Both the position numbers and the translations under genes were made by a program. A stretch of 64,000 bases of DNA, taken from an uncultured Lachnospiraceae bacterium (GTDB taxonomy: Bacteria > Bacillota > Clostridia > Lachnospirales > Lachnospiraceae). How positions within the stretch are numbered: the stretch's first letter is position 1; every line of letters begins with the position of its first letter. Below, in pieces: positions 50,760 through 59,749 of this stretch. The stretch is taken from positions 3,881-67,880 of the forward strand of contig UQVK01000010.1 of assembly GCA_900544445.1 (NCBI GenBank). The letters are read 5' to 3'. The notes under the pieces were generated by a model, which worked only from the letters and a program-made list of their open reading frames with translations, was not told the origin of the DNA and ran no database searches.

Positions 50760-52080
50760 CTTCCAGTTCTCCTATCAAATCATATTCATAGGACCCGGTC
50801 ACTCGGGCCCTGACAAAATCTCCGGTCAGAAGCTGTCTCGACGTGTTGATGAAAAGCAGGCCGTCCACACCGGGCGCGTCCATATAGGTCCTTGCCACAT
50901 AGGCGTTTTCATCCTCCACCTTTCCTTCGATCATTGCGAGGATCGTCCGTCCCTTCATGCTTTCCGCCTTTTCAAAGGCGATCTCCTGCTGCAGCTCCAT
51001 CAGCTCATCCCTGCGGGATTCCTTGATCTTCTGGGGTACCTGATCGGGCATTTCAGCCGCCGGGGTTCCTTCCTCACGGGAATAAGGGAACACGCCAAGC
51101 CGGTCGAATTCCATTTCATCCACAAAATTGTAAAGCTCCTCGAAATCCTCCTGGGTCTCGCCCGGAAACCCGCTGATCAGCGTGGTGCGCAGGCAGATAT
51201 CCGGAATCGCTTCCCGGATCTGAGCGATGCGCTCCCGAAGTTCCTCCTGATTCGTCCGCCTTCCCATTTTTTTCAGGATTCCGTCCGCCGCGTGCTGGAT
51301 GGGCATATCCAAATAATGGCAGATTTTCGGTTCACGACGGATGCAGTCGATCAGCTCCGGCGTGATCTCCTCCGGATAACAGTACAGAAGCCGGATCCAG
51401 TACAGACCGGGGATGCGGCAGAGTTTTTCCAGCAGTTCGGGAAGCGCCTTTCTCCCATACAGGTCTTTGCCGTAAACGGTGGTTTCCTGTGCCACCAGAA
51501 TCAGCTCCCGCACACCGCCCTCTGCCAGCTCTTCGGCTTCCTTTACCAGAGCCTCCATGGGTACGCTGCGGTAGCCTCCCCGCACCTTTGGAATGATGCA
51601 GTAGGTGCAGCGCTTATCGCAGCCCTCCGCGATCTTGAGATAGGCATAATGGCCGCCCGTGGTAACGCTGCGCTTCTTTCCATACACAATCGCCGCATCG
51701 GCTTCCGGGATATGATTCTCCCGGCGGCCCGCCATCACCTCGTCAATGGCGTCCGAGATGCTGTCAATGGCCATGGTCCCGATGATCTCATCCACCTCCG
51801 GGATCTCCTGCTGGATCTCCTCCCGGTAGCGCTGGGCGAGGCAGCCTGCAGCGATGAGTACCTGAATCTGCCCTTCCTTTTTCAGCTCCGCCATCTGCAA
51901 GAGGGTGTTCACACTCTCCTCCTTGGCATCCCCGATGAAACAGCAGGTATTGACCACCACGGCTTCCGCCTCTGTCTCATCATCCGTAAAGCTATGTCCC
52001 CGCTGTGCCAGCATGCCGAGCATCATTTCCGAATCCACCAGATTTTTGTCACAGCCGAGAGAAACAAACAATATTTTCAT
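50743..52080 (-). CDS. rimO: Ribosomal protein S12 methylthiotransferase RimO
   Basis: 445 residues: UPF0004 domain (VSLGCDKNLVDSE, about 6-18), radical-SAM motif CDKRCTYCIIP (about 146-156), and a TRAM domain at the end (RTILAMIEGKV, RTYMDAPGVDGLLFI). It adds a methylthio group to an S12 aspartate. The start at 52080 is chosen from homology; it has no strong Shine-Dalgarno sequence. It is 61 bases downstream of rpoZ. Confidence 0.94.
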   Translation of the reverse strand: MKILFVSLGCDKNLVDSEMMLGMLAQRGHSFTDDETEAEAVVVNTCCFIGDAKEESVNTLLQMAELKKEGQIQVLIAAGCLAQRYREEIQQEIPEVDEIIGTMAIDSISDAIDEVMAGRRENHIPEADAAIVYGKKRSVTTGGHYAYLKIAEGCDKRCTYCIIPKVRGGYRSVPMEALVKEAEELAEGGVRELILVAQETTVYGKDLYGRKALPELLEKLCRIPGLYWIRLLYCYPEEITPELIDCIRREPKICHYLDMPIQHAADGILKKMGRRTNQEELRERIAQIREAIPDICLRTTLISGFPGETQEDFEELYNFVDEMEFDRLGVFPYSREEGTPAAEMPDQVPQKIKESRRDELMELQQEIAFEKAESMKGRTILAMIEGKVEDENAYVARTYMDAPGVDGLLFINTSRQLLTGDFVRARVTGSYEYDLIGELEDEFTE

Positions 52081-52141
52081 AGGTCTGACTGAAAAAAGAG
52101 AAATGCCCGCAGCAATTTCTCTTCCTTCTTTTCCTTTCCCG

Positions 52142-52405
52142 TCATTCTTCCACGCCAAGCTCCGCAGCCGCTTCCTCATCACTCAGGATGCGGATCTTTC
52201 CTTCGTTCAGTTCCTCCACGGCGGCGGATAAGGGCTTCATGCCCGTCTTCATGCTCACCATTGGCTCATCTCCCGCGATGATCTGTCTGGCTCTCTTCGC
52301 CGTGGCCATCACGATGGAATAACGGCTGTTGACGATGGCATCTTCGCCCTCCTTCACGCCGCTGTTTACCACTTTCATCAAATCACTGTAAGAGGGATGT
52401 AACAT
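52142..52405 (-). CDS. rpoZ: RNA polymerase omega subunit
   Basis: 87 residues with the omega core (PSYSDLMKV, NSRYSIVMATAKRARQII) and an acidic tail. It lies 3 bases after gmk, as in most Firmicutes. Confidence 0.92.
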   Translation of the reverse strand: MLHPSYSDLMKVVNSGVKEGEDAIVNSRYSIVMATAKRARQIIAGDEPMVSMKTGMKPLSAAVEELNEGKIRILSDEEAAAELGVEE

Positions 52406-52408
52406 TTT

Positions 52409-53041
52409 TTATTCTCCTTTCACTACCGCGTCCAGCTCTGAACGCATATCGGCGATTAACTGCCTGTTCCTGACCGGATTCCTGCGCGCTGCATTGATGA
52501 TGTCGTTCATTTCCCGCACGCATTCGTCCAGATCATCATTGATAATCAGATATTCATAGTTTTCAATGCCTTCCGCTTCCTCAGAAGCGCGCACGAGCCG
52601 TTCCCGGATCACCTCGGGGCTTTCCGTTCCCCTGCCCTCAAGCCGCCGCTTCAGCTCTGCCGCACTTGGGGGCATGACGAACAAAAGCAGCGTCTCCGGA
52701 AATTTTTCCTTCACCTTGAGCGCGCCCTGGATCTCGATCTCCAGGATCACGTCCCGGCCGTCCTGCAGACATTTCTCCACATACTCCCGCGGCGTTCCGT
52801 AATAATTGCCGCAGTAGGAAGCGTATTCAATCAGGCCGTCCTCCGCGATGGTCCTTTCAAAGGTTTCCTTATCCACGAAAAAATAAGATTCTCCATCCAC
52901 CTCGCCCTCTCTGGGCGCTCTGGTGGTCATGGAAACCGACAGGGCGTAATTATCGTACCGCTTCAAAAGCTCCTTCATGAGCGTGCCCTTACCCGCTCCA
53001 GAAAACCCGGATACCACAATCAGAATTCCCTTACGCTTCAT
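52409..53041 (-). CDS. gmk: Guanylate kinase
   Basis: 210 residues; GMP + ATP to GDP + ADP. P-loop SGFSGAGKGT (about 11-20), GMP-binding TTRAPREGEVDGESYFFVD (about 39-57) and the lid with RLEGRGTES. It overlaps the remA end by 11 bases. Confidence 0.96.
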   Translation of the reverse strand: MKRKGILIVVSGFSGAGKGTLMKELLKRYDNYALSVSMTTRAPREGEVDGESYFFVDKETFERTIAEDGLIEYASYCGNYYGTPREYVEKCLQDGRDVILEIEIQGALKVKEKFPETLLLFVMPPSAAELKRRLEGRGTESPEVIRERLVRASEEAEGIENYEYLIINDDLDECVREMNDIINAARRNPVRNRQLIADMRSELDAVVKGE

Positions 53042-53291
53042 CCATTTCCTCCCGTCCGGGCTGAGCCCTGTTCGCGATGGTTTCCGGCAGAAGAGCGGAA
53101 AGCACCAGCTGCCCGTTCTCCATGACCAGCACCGCCTTGGTCTTACGCCCCTGTGTGGCGTCCACCGCGGTTCCCGTCTCCTTCGCCGTCTGCACCATCC
53201 GCTTTACCGGCGCGGATTCGGGACTCACCACCGCAATCACCTTATCCGTATTCACAATATTTCCAAAGCCCACATGAATAAACTGGTTCAT
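53031..53291 (-). CDS. remA: RemA-like DNA-binding regulator (DUF370)
   Basis: 86 residues from the ATG at 53291 (GCGGAGG upstream). The family core is intact: FIHVGFGNIVNTDKVIAVVSPESAPVKRMV. In Bacillus, RemA activates matrix genes; outside Bacillus the position between yicC and gmk is widely conserved but its targets are not known to me. Confidence 0.92.
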   Translation of the reverse strand: MNQFIHVGFGNIVNTDKVIAVVSPESAPVKRMVQTAKETGTAVDATQGRKTKAVLVMENGQLVLSALLPETIANRAQPGREEMDEA

Positions 53292-53307
53292 AAAACCTCC
53301 GCTTGTA

Positions 53308-54186
53308 TCATTCAATATTCTGAATCTGTTCCCGCACCTTTTCGATCTCCGTTTTCAGTTCGATCGCGTGGTTGGAAGTCTCCAGATCACTGGCCTTGGA
53401 AAGGATCGTATTGGCCTCCCGGTTCATTTCCTGGGCGATGAAGTCCAGCTTGCGCCCTATGCTTCCGCCCTCCAGAATGGTTTTCCTGGTCGTCTCGATG
53501 TGGCTCTTCAGGCGAACCAGTTCTTCGTCCACACAGACCTTATCCGCGAAGATCGTAACCTCCATCACAAGGCGGTTTTCATCCACCTGGGCGTCTCCCA
53601 GAAGCTCCTTCACCTTCGCCTCCAGATTCTGCCGGTATTCCGCAATGATCTGCGGCGCCCTCGCTTCAATGAAAGCCACATGCTCCAGCATGCCGTCCAG
53701 CTTTCCGATCAGATCCTTCTGCAGATTTTCTCCTTCGCTGATCCGGGCGCGCGTCAATGCTTCCGCAGCTCCCCTCAGCGCCTTTTCCAGCGTCTTCCAG
53801 ATGCCTTCCTCGTCCATATTCCCTTCTTCCATGGAAAAAACCTCCGGGAAGCGGGCGAGCGAGGAAACCGTAATGTCGTCCTTCAGGGAAAACTCTTCCG
53901 CCATCTGCCTTAAATACCTGAGGTACTCCGCCGCGGTCTCCCGGCTGTATCTGACCGTTCCTCCGCTCTCCGTAAAATCCTCATAGGACAGGAACAGATC
54001 CACCTTTCCTCTCTGGATGTATTCCTTCAGCGTGCCGCGGATGGCAGCTTCGAAGTAATTCAGTTTCTTGGGCATCTTCATGCTCACATCCAGATAACGA
54101 TGGTTGACGGACTTCATCTCCACCGTTATTTTTCGTTCGGCATCTGCGGCCTCACAGCGGCCAAACCCTGTCATGCTTTTTATCAT
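53308..54186 (-). CDS. yicC: YicC-family endoribonuclease-like protein
   Basis: 292 residues. It starts IKSMTGFGRCEA, and has MKSVNHRYLDVSMKMP (about 25-40) and the C-terminal DUF1732 with GRKLDFIAQEMNREANTI (about 243-260). The family is linked to RNA cleavage and stress. It is the first gene of yicC-remA-gmk-rpoZ-rimO-pgsA-cinA; the leader carries a long hairpin (54208-54247). Confidence 0.94.
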   Translation of the reverse strand: MIKSMTGFGRCEAADAERKITVEMKSVNHRYLDVSMKMPKKLNYFEAAIRGTLKEYIQRGKVDLFLSYEDFTESGGTVRYSRETAAEYLRYLRQMAEEFSLKDDITVSSLARFPEVFSMEEGNMDEEGIWKTLEKALRGAAEALTRARISEGENLQKDLIGKLDGMLEHVAFIEARAPQIIAEYRQNLEAKVKELLGDAQVDENRLVMEVTIFADKVCVDEELVRLKSHIETTRKTILEGGSIGRKLDFIAQEMNREANTILSKASDLETSNHAIELKTEIEKVREQIQNIE

Positions 54187-54207
54187 CTGCTCTCCTCCGG
54201 ATCAGGA

Positions 54208-54247
54208 GCTTTGCTGCTGCCCAGACATGTCTGAACAGCAGCAAAGC
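54208..54247 (-). promoter_or_regulatory. Long 5' hairpin in the yicC leader
   Basis: Arms GCTTTGCTGCTG and CAGCAGCAAAGC (12 bp) enclose CAGAC/GTCTG. The two positions between them (TT opposite GG) pair as wobbles only in the minus-strand RNA, so this strand can form an unbroken 19-bp helix. It starts about 10 bases after the predicted start point and ends 21 bases before the ATG. Confidence 0.65.
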
Positions 54248-54263
54248 TTCCCATATTCAATTT

Positions 54264-54292
54264 ATTATAATTCAGAACCGCAGGCCAGTCAA
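54264..54292 (-). promoter_or_regulatory. Promoter of the yicC operon
   Basis: TTGACT (54287-54292), a 17-base spacer and TATAAT (54264-54269) on the minus strand. It is back to back with the rqcH promoter. Confidence 0.85.
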
Positions 54293-54299
54293 GATTCAC

Positions 54300-54328
54300 T
54301 TGTGCGCAGCCGGATAGACTGTTATACT
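54300..54328 (+). promoter_or_regulatory. Promoter of rqcH
   Basis: TTGTGC (54300-54305), a 17-base spacer and TATACT (54323-54328). Start point about 25 bases before the ATG. Confidence 0.65.
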
Positions 54329-54359
54329 GATGTTACTATTTCAGGAAGGATGATTGATC

Positions 54360-56156
54360 ATGGCATTTGACGGTATTACTATCGCAGCAGTCAGAAAGGA
54401 GCTTTCCGATGCGCTCACAGGCGGACGGGTCTATAAAATCGCCCAGCCGGAGCCGGATGAGCTGCTTCTTACCATAAAAAACAACAGCAGCCAGTACCGG
54501 CTCACCCTGTCCGCGTCGGCTTCCCTCCCGCTCGCATTTCTCACAGGAAAAAATAAAACCAGCCCCATGACTGCTCCCAACTTCTGTATGCTCCTGCGCA
54601 AACATATCCAGAACGGCAGGATTCTCTCCATCACCCAGCCCGGCATGGAGCGGATTCTGAATTTTCAGATCGAGCATCTGGATGAAATGGGGGACCTGCG
54701 CACCAAGCAGCTCATCGTGGAGCTGATGGGCAAACACAGCAACATCATTTTCTGCGATGAAAACAACGTAATCATCGACAGCATCAAGCACATTTCCGGC
54801 ATGGTCAGCTCCGTCCGCGAGGTGCTTCCCGGCAAGGATTATTTCATCCCCCACACCCAGGACAAGGAAAATCCGCTGGGAACAGACCGGACCCGGTTCA
54901 TGGAGCGGGTATTTTCCGGCGCCCAGCCCTGCTTCAAGGCGCTCTATACCTCCTTCACCGGCCTGTCTCCCGCCATCGCCCATGAAATCTGCTACCGGGC
55001 GGGCGGAAACGCGGACCTGTCCACCGCCGCTCTGGACGAGGACGGGAGGCAGGCGCTTTGGGAGGCCTTTTCGCACATGATGGAAGAAGTGCGCACGGAA
55101 CATTTTTCTCCCTGCATCGTCTATGAAGGCAGCAGCAGAGGCGCCGACGCACAGGAGGCCCCTTCATCCGGCCGGAGCCTTTCCGTCCCGGCGGAGTACG
55201 CCGCCCTGACCCTGACTTCCTATCCGCCAGCGCTGCGAAAGGATTATGCCTCCATCTCCGCCCTTCTGGAGGATTATTACGCGGAGAAAAATACGGTCAC
55301 CAGAATCCGCCAGCGCTCCTCAGACCTCAGACGAATCGTTTCCACCGCCCTGGAGCGGAATATAAAAAAATACGACCTGCAGATCAGGCAGATGCGGGAC
55401 ACGGAAAAACGGGACAAATACCGGGTGTACGGAGAGCTTTTAAACACCTACGGCTACAGCGCCGAACCGGGCGCGAAGTCTCTCACCTGCCCCAACTACT
55501 ATACGGGAGAGGACATCACCATTCCGCTGGATCCCACCCTCTCCACCGGCGAAAACGCGAAAAAGTATTTTGAAAAGTACAACAAGCTAAAGCGTACCTT
55601 CGAAGCGCTTTCTGATCTCACGCTGGAGACGAAGGCGGAGGTGGAGCACCTGGAATCCATCAGCACCTCCCTGGACATCGCGCAGAAGGAGGAGGATCTG
55701 GTACAGATCCGCGAGGAGCTGATCGAAAGCGGCTACATCCGCAGAAAAGGCCCCGGCCGGGGGAAAAAGGTGAAAATCACCAGCGTTCCCTTCCACTATG
55801 TAAGCGGTGACGGCTATGACATTTATGTGGGAAAAAATAACTACCAGAACGAAGAGCTGACCTTCCGCTTTGCCACCGGCGGCGACTGGTGGTTTCACGC
55901 CAAGGGAATCCCCGGCTCCCATGTGATCGTAAAATCCAGGGGAGAAGAGCTTCCCGACGCCACCTTTGAAGACGCGGCAAGGCTTGCCGCCTACTATTCC
56001 AAGGGCCGGGGAAATGAAAAGGTGGAAGTGGACTATACAGAGAAAAAGAACGTGAAGAAGCCCGCCGGAGGAAAGCCCGGCTTTGTGGTCTACTATACCA
56101 ACTACTCCATGATGATCGACTCCAACATCAGCGGACTGAAACAGGTGGAAACGTAA
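54360..56156 (+). CDS. rqcH: NFACT-family Rqc2 homologue RqcH
   Basis: 598 residues. It has NFACT-N (MAFDGITIAAVRKEL to about 270), coiled coil (about 280-420) and NFACT-R (about 450-565, with VSGDGYDIYVGKNNYQNEELTF, WWFHAKGIPGSHVIV). The DR/EHR-type residues used in peptidyl tail addition lie in the N-domain (APNFCMLLRKHIQNGRI; QIEHLDEMGD). RqcH recruits Ala-tRNA to obstructed 50S subunits and adds alanine tails. The ATG at 54360 has AAGGA upstream. Confidence 0.95.
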   Translation: MAFDGITIAAVRKELSDALTGGRVYKIAQPEPDELLLTIKNNSSQYRLTLSASASLPLAFLTGKNKTSPMTAPNFCMLLRKHIQNGRILSITQPGMERILNFQIEHLDEMGDLRTKQLIVELMGKHSNIIFCDENNVIIDSIKHISGMVSSVREVLPGKDYFIPHTQDKENPLGTDRTRFMERVFSGAQPCFKALYTSFTGLSPAIAHEICYRAGGNADLSTAALDEDGRQALWEAFSHMMEEVRTEHFSPCIVYEGSSRGADAQEAPSSGRSLSVPAEYAALTLTSYPPALRKDYASISALLEDYYAEKNTVTRIRQRSSDLRRIVSTALERNIKKYDLQIRQMRDTEKRDKYRVYGELLNTYGYSAEPGAKSLTCPNYYTGEDITIPLDPTLSTGENAKKYFEKYNKLKRTFEALSDLTLETKAEVEHLESISTSLDIAQKEEDLVQIREELIESGYIRRKGPGRGKKVKITSVPFHYVSGDGYDIYVGKNNYQNEELTFRFATGGDWWFHAKGIPGSHVIVKSRGEELPDATFEDAARLAAYYSKGRGNEKVEVDYTEKKNVKKPAGGKPGFVVYYTNYSMMIDSNISGLKQVET

Positions 56157-56175
56157 ATTTTCAGGCGTACGTAGC

Positions 56176-56214
56176 AAAACCCCGCCACACGATATTTTCG
56201 TCCGGCGGGGTTTT
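56176..56214 (+). terminator. Terminator of rqcH
   Basis: Perfect stem AAAACCCCGCC/GGCGGGGTTTT (11 bp) with a T-run on both strands, so it can act in both directions, serving also the spore-coat genes. Confidence 0.85.
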
Positions 56215-56252
56215 CACTGATCTTTTTCCTGTCCTGTCTCAATGTCCGGTTT

Positions 56253-56510
56253 TTAAAGCGTTCCGGAAGTAAAGAGTCCTCTCACGTGGGAAATCTCCTC
56301 CGGCGTGGCCTTCTGCGCGGGCACATAATAGGATTTCTCCCGGGCAAGCTGATACAGCTGCTCCTGGCACTGTTCCGCCGCGTTTCTCATCTGCTTCAGC
56401 GTGGTTTTCAGCTCCTTATTTTCCGTCTGGGCGATCATCTCGCCGTATCTGGTCAGTTCTCCGTTGATTCCGGCGAGCGCATCCGCCACCATCGTTTTTT
56501 CCTGCAGCAT
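56253..56510 (-). CDS. Spore coat protein, CotF family (short form)
   Basis: 85 residues. It begins LQEKTMVADALAGINGELTRYG, the CotF pattern of two helices with a KTMV-D segment, and ends in a short region with HVRGLFTSGTL. Probably a structural or assembly protein of the spore coat. It lies 29 bases after a second CotF-like gene. Confidence 0.75.
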   Translation of the reverse strand: MLQEKTMVADALAGINGELTRYGEMIAQTENKELKTTLKQMRNAAEQCQEQLYQLAREKSYYVPAQKATPEEISHVRGLFTSGTL

Positions 56511-56539
56511 TTGTCACACATCCTTTCCGCCCTTTGGCC

Positions 56540-56725
56540 TTACTGTAAAAATTTCATGAGCTGCTGTTTGTTCTCCATCGCGGACTTCGCGCCCTGCTCG
56601 AAGAACTGTTTGATCTTCGCATCCTCCGCCCAGGAGGCGTATTCCTTCATTTTACAGTGGGTCGTATCGCAGCCGCCGATCAGATGGCGCAGGTTCTGCA
56701 GGTCAAGTTCTGAAATATTTGCCAT
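56540..56725 (-). CDS. Small CotF-like spore protein
   Basis: 61 residues, helical (NISELDLQNLRHLIGGCDTTHCKMKEYASWAEDAKIKQFFEQ), resembling the N-terminal helix pair of CotF. It contains two cysteines spaced five residues apart. The ATG at 56725 lies seven bases after GAGG; an ATG two codons earlier is possible. It probably forms an operon with the next coat gene. Confidence 0.7.
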   Translation of the reverse strand: MANISELDLQNLRHLIGGCDTTHCKMKEYASWAEDAKIKQFFEQGAKSAMENKQQLMKFLQ

Positions 56726-56928
56726 TTCCATACCTCTTTTCCGAAGCGGAGCACTTTCACGAAGGATGTTTCTGCGCAGCCGCCTCTTTTTTTCTCCGGT
56801 TTACATCATTATTTTGTTCTGAAAGGTATGAAACTATGCAGGAAGGTTTTTCTTTTTAACAGGCAGTATACGGGCCGCCGAAGGAACAGAAGCCCATAAA
56901 AGATTCCTCTGTTCCATGGCGTGCAGGC

Positions 56929-57753
56929 TTACAATCCCAAATCCTTCCATGGTACGGTCACTTCGATAAAACCGGACGCGTAAGGGCCGATTTCATAGGG
57001 CTGCGCGTAAAAAACCACGCCTTCCTGTGTCAGATAGCTCTGACTGAGAAAATCGGTTTTTGCCCGTATCGTATCCGATGCGTCCTCAAAGTAGCCGTCC
57101 TCCGGATGCTCCTCAATTCGGGAAAGGAATGCCTCTCTTGCCCGCTCATTCACTTCTTCCTCCGAGAGAGGGAGGAGACTTGCGAGCGTTACCTCACTCC
57201 CTTCCGTTTCGCTGAAAATATGGTTTTCCCGTCCCGGCATTCCATGAGCTCCGCCCGTAAAAAGATAATTATCCTGCCGGATGGAAATCACTCCCTGCAC
57301 GGCTGTCACCGCCGCCACCGAATAGTCGTCCGCCCAGGGCGCTGCGCCAGCCGATACCTCCGACTCCCCGAATTCCAGAGCTTCCTCCGCCAGAGAATCT
57401 GGCTCCGCCTCATAAGATGCCATTTTATCCGCGACCCAGTTCCGGAAAAAGCTATTGATGGCTTTCTCCGCCTCCGTATCCCCCTCAAAGACCGGATATT
57501 CCAGGGTCACCGTCAACGCCGCTTCTCCATCCGACGTATTCCAGGCCATTTCCTCCGTTTCCAGATGATACGTATATGCCCCGGCGGTCTGGCTTTCCCC
57601 TGCCGTTTCCCCTTTCCCGCCGGTATCAGTTCCTGCACCTGTTTCTTCTTTTGCCGTATCAGTCGCATTCAGGTCTTCCGCCGTGCCGCAGCCTGTCGGA
57701 AGAGACAGCAAAAACGCCGCGAAAACCGCCAGCGCTTTCCATCTTTTTCCCAT
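56929..57753 (-). CDS. Lipoprotein with DUF4163/DUF3298 (RsiV-like) domain
   Basis: 274 residues from the ATG at 57753 (AGGAGAGG upstream). A lipoprotein signal peptide has the lipobox LPTGC with Cys22. A threonine-, glycine- and glutamate-rich linker leads to a DUF4163 region (about 70-160; TVTLEYPVFEGDTEAEKAINSFF) and a DUF3298 region (about 180-274; DNYLFTGGAHGMPG, GVVFYAQPYEIGPYASGFIEV). RsiV-type domains bind lysozyme in other bacteria; here the protein would sit free on the outer membrane face with no visible sigma-factor partner. Confidence 0.85.
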   Translation of the reverse strand: MGKRWKALAVFAAFLLSLPTGCGTAEDLNATDTAKEETGAGTDTGGKGETAGESQTAGAYTYHLETEEMAWNTSDGEAALTVTLEYPVFEGDTEAEKAINSFFRNWVADKMASYEAEPDSLAEEALEFGESEVSAGAAPWADDYSVAAVTAVQGVISIRQDNYLFTGGAHGMPGRENHIFSETEGSEVTLASLLPLSEEEVNERAREAFLSRIEEHPEDGYFEDASDTIRAKTDFLSQSYLTQEGVVFYAQPYEIGPYASGFIEVTVPWKDLGL

Positions 57754-58183
57754 GATCCACCTCTCCTTTCCTGGAATGATACAATCAGAGTCCATAATAT
57801 TATGTTCTGTCTTTCTCCTGTTTATGCTCTTCCCGGACGGGAACAGGAATATAAAATAAACCTTACTCTTCATACAACAGAATTTCTCTGCCTTTTATCA
57901 TGCCTGTTCGTTTTCCACTGGGCTTTTCGCGCGATAAGCACAGCGCACGGCAAAGCCGTTCGCTGTACCGGGCAGCTCTCAGCATAGCTGCTCGCTGTCC
58001 GTTACCCGTCGGATGTCCGCATGTCTGTGCAGGCAAGCTTGCAATCCATGCGGTCGCCCGCCAGGCGCACTCGATCAAAAACACCCGGCATCTTCTTCGA
58101 TGCCGGATGTTTTTGTATTCCATATATTCCACAGCGCTGCAGCAGTTTCTGCTTCCGATGCTCTGCCGGCCGCTGAAGCTTTT
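57754..58183. other. Intergenic stretch of hairpins ending in a bidirectional terminator
   Basis: About 430 bases without a convincing gene. The region 57929-58075 is GC-rich and holds CAGCG-ACGGC/GCCGT-CGCTG, GCAGCT/AGCTGC, and CCGCATG/CATGCGG enclosing GCAAGCTTGC. Its overall form resembles the cluster at 16281-16450. The terminator at 58076-58115 follows. Nothing else was seen. Confidence 0.5.
58076..58115. terminator. Bidirectional terminator after glgA
   Basis: ACA-CCGGCATC/GATGCCGG-TGT with runs of A on the left and T on the right, so it terminates from either side; glgA ends at 58184 on the minus strand. Confidence 0.8.
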
Positions 58184-59629
58184 TTAACCGATCAGCCAGT
58201 CATACATCTCCTGATATTTTTTCGCCGAAACATTCCAGGAGAAGTCAACTGCCATGCCTCTGTCTATGATCTTGTTCCATTCGCGCTTCTTATCGTAATA
58301 AATCTTTTCTGCATAGCGGATTGTTCCCAGCATCTCATGCGCGTTGTAATTACTGAAGCTGAAGCCCGTTCCTGTGCTCTCATATTCGTTATACGGCCAC
58401 ACCGTATCCTTCAGGCCTCCCGTTTCACGAACAATCGGCACCGTGCCGTAACGCAGAGCAATCAGCTGGCTCAGACCGCAGGGTTCGAACAGGGAAGGCA
58501 TCAGGAAAGCGTCGCTGGAAGCGTAAATCCTGTGGGCTACCGCCTCAGAATAATAAATCTGCGCGGATACCTTTCCCTGATATTTCCAGGCGAAATGCCG
58601 GAACATATTCTCATAACGCTCTTCGCCGGTTCCCAGCACAATGAGCTGAATATTATCCTGGCAGAGCTCATCCATCACATAGGCAACCAGATCAAAGCCC
58701 TTTTGATCCGTCAGGCGGGAAACCACGCCGATCACCATGGCTCTGTCGTCCTGATTCAGTCCAAAATCTGCCTGCAGGGACCGTTTGTTCTTGATCTTCT
58801 CCTTCCGGAAATTCACCGCGTTGAAGGTACGGGTGATGAAGGGATCCGTTTCCGGATTGTATTCATCGTAATCGATGCCGTTCACAATGCCCCTCAGGTC
58901 GCCGCTTCTGGCGCGCATCAGGCCATCCAGCCCCTCCCCGTAGAAAGGGGTCTTAATCTCTTCCGCGTAGGTGCTGCTCACCGTCGTAATCGCATCCGCA
59001 TACACCAGGCCGCCCTTTAACAGATTGGCGTCCTTATAGGCTTCCAGCTTATCCGGCGTGAAGAACGACATGGGAAGCCCCGTAATATCCTGTACCTCCT
59101 TGATACTCCATTTTCCCTGGAACTTCAGATTGTGGATCGTCATGACCGTCTTAATTCCACGATAAAAGTCGCTTCCCTGAAATCTTTCATGCAGATAGAC
59201 AGGAACCAGTCCCGTCTGCCAGTCATGGCAGTGGATCAGATCAGGCCGGAAATCGATCACGGGCAGGATGGACAGCGCCGCCTTGGAGAAGAACGCGAAC
59301 TTCTCAATTTCAAACAGCGCATTGTCGCAATAGGGTTTGAATCCATTGAAGTAAAACTCGTTATCGATGAAATAGAACTTGATGCCGTCCACTTCTGATT
59401 CCATGATTCCCACATACTGGTTCTGCCAGTGGAAATCCATATAGAAATGCGTTCTGTAGGTCAGCCGGTCCTTCATAGCCTGCGTCATGCAGACATATTT
59501 CGGCAGAATCACCCGTACATCGTAGTATTCTCTGTCAATGCACTTGGGCAGCGCACCCACCACATCCGCCAGACCGCCTGTTTTTATAAACGGCACGCCT
59601 TCCGAAGCCACAAATAGAATTTTTTTCAT
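58184..59629 (-). CDS. glgA: Glycogen synthase (ADP-glucose type)
   Basis: 481 residues of GT5. It starts ILFVASEGVPFIKTGGLADVVGALP with the KxGGLADV ADP-glucose site, and has CHDWQTGLVPVYL and the C-terminal SLFEPCGLSQLIALRYGTVPIVRETGGLKDTV with the catalytic-type E-x7-E. The ATG at 59629 follows GGGAGG. It makes storage glucan; the rest of the glycogen genes are not in this window. Confidence 0.95.
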   Translation of the reverse strand: MKKILFVASEGVPFIKTGGLADVVGALPKCIDREYYDVRVILPKYVCMTQAMKDRLTYRTHFYMDFHWQNQYVGIMESEVDGIKFYFIDNEFYFNGFKPYCDNALFEIEKFAFFSKAALSILPVIDFRPDLIHCHDWQTGLVPVYLHERFQGSDFYRGIKTVMTIHNLKFQGKWSIKEVQDITGLPMSFFTPDKLEAYKDANLLKGGLVYADAITTVSSTYAEEIKTPFYGEGLDGLMRARSGDLRGIVNGIDYDEYNPETDPFITRTFNAVNFRKEKIKNKRSLQADFGLNQDDRAMVIGVVSRLTDQKGFDLVAYVMDELCQDNIQLIVLGTGEERYENMFRHFAWKYQGKVSAQIYYSEAVAHRIYASSDAFLMPSLFEPCGLSQLIALRYGTVPIVRETGGLKDTVWPYNEYESTGTGFSFSNYNAHEMLGTIRYAEKIYYDKKREWNKIIDRGMAVDFSWNVSAKKYQEMYDWLIG

Positions 59630-59685
59630 TGCGAATCCTCCCGTAATCAATAAAATATCCTTCTCTAAATTTCGGCTTTGCATTT

Positions 59686-59714
59686 ATTATACATCATCAT
59701 TGCATTGAAATAAA
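59686..59714 (-). promoter_or_regulatory. Promoter of glgA
   Basis: TTTATT (59709-59714), a 17-base spacer and TATAAT (59686-59691) on the minus strand. Confidence 0.6.
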
Positions 59715-59749
59715 GGACTTTTTCTTGGCGGGAGCCATCGTGAAAAGCT

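Noticed and set aside
59715..59745. Fragment of the repeat-core-repeat module (TTGGCGGGAGCCATCG) near glgA
   Set aside because: Only about 15 bases resemble the arabinofuranosidase core, and no repeat copies flank it; it is too short to count.
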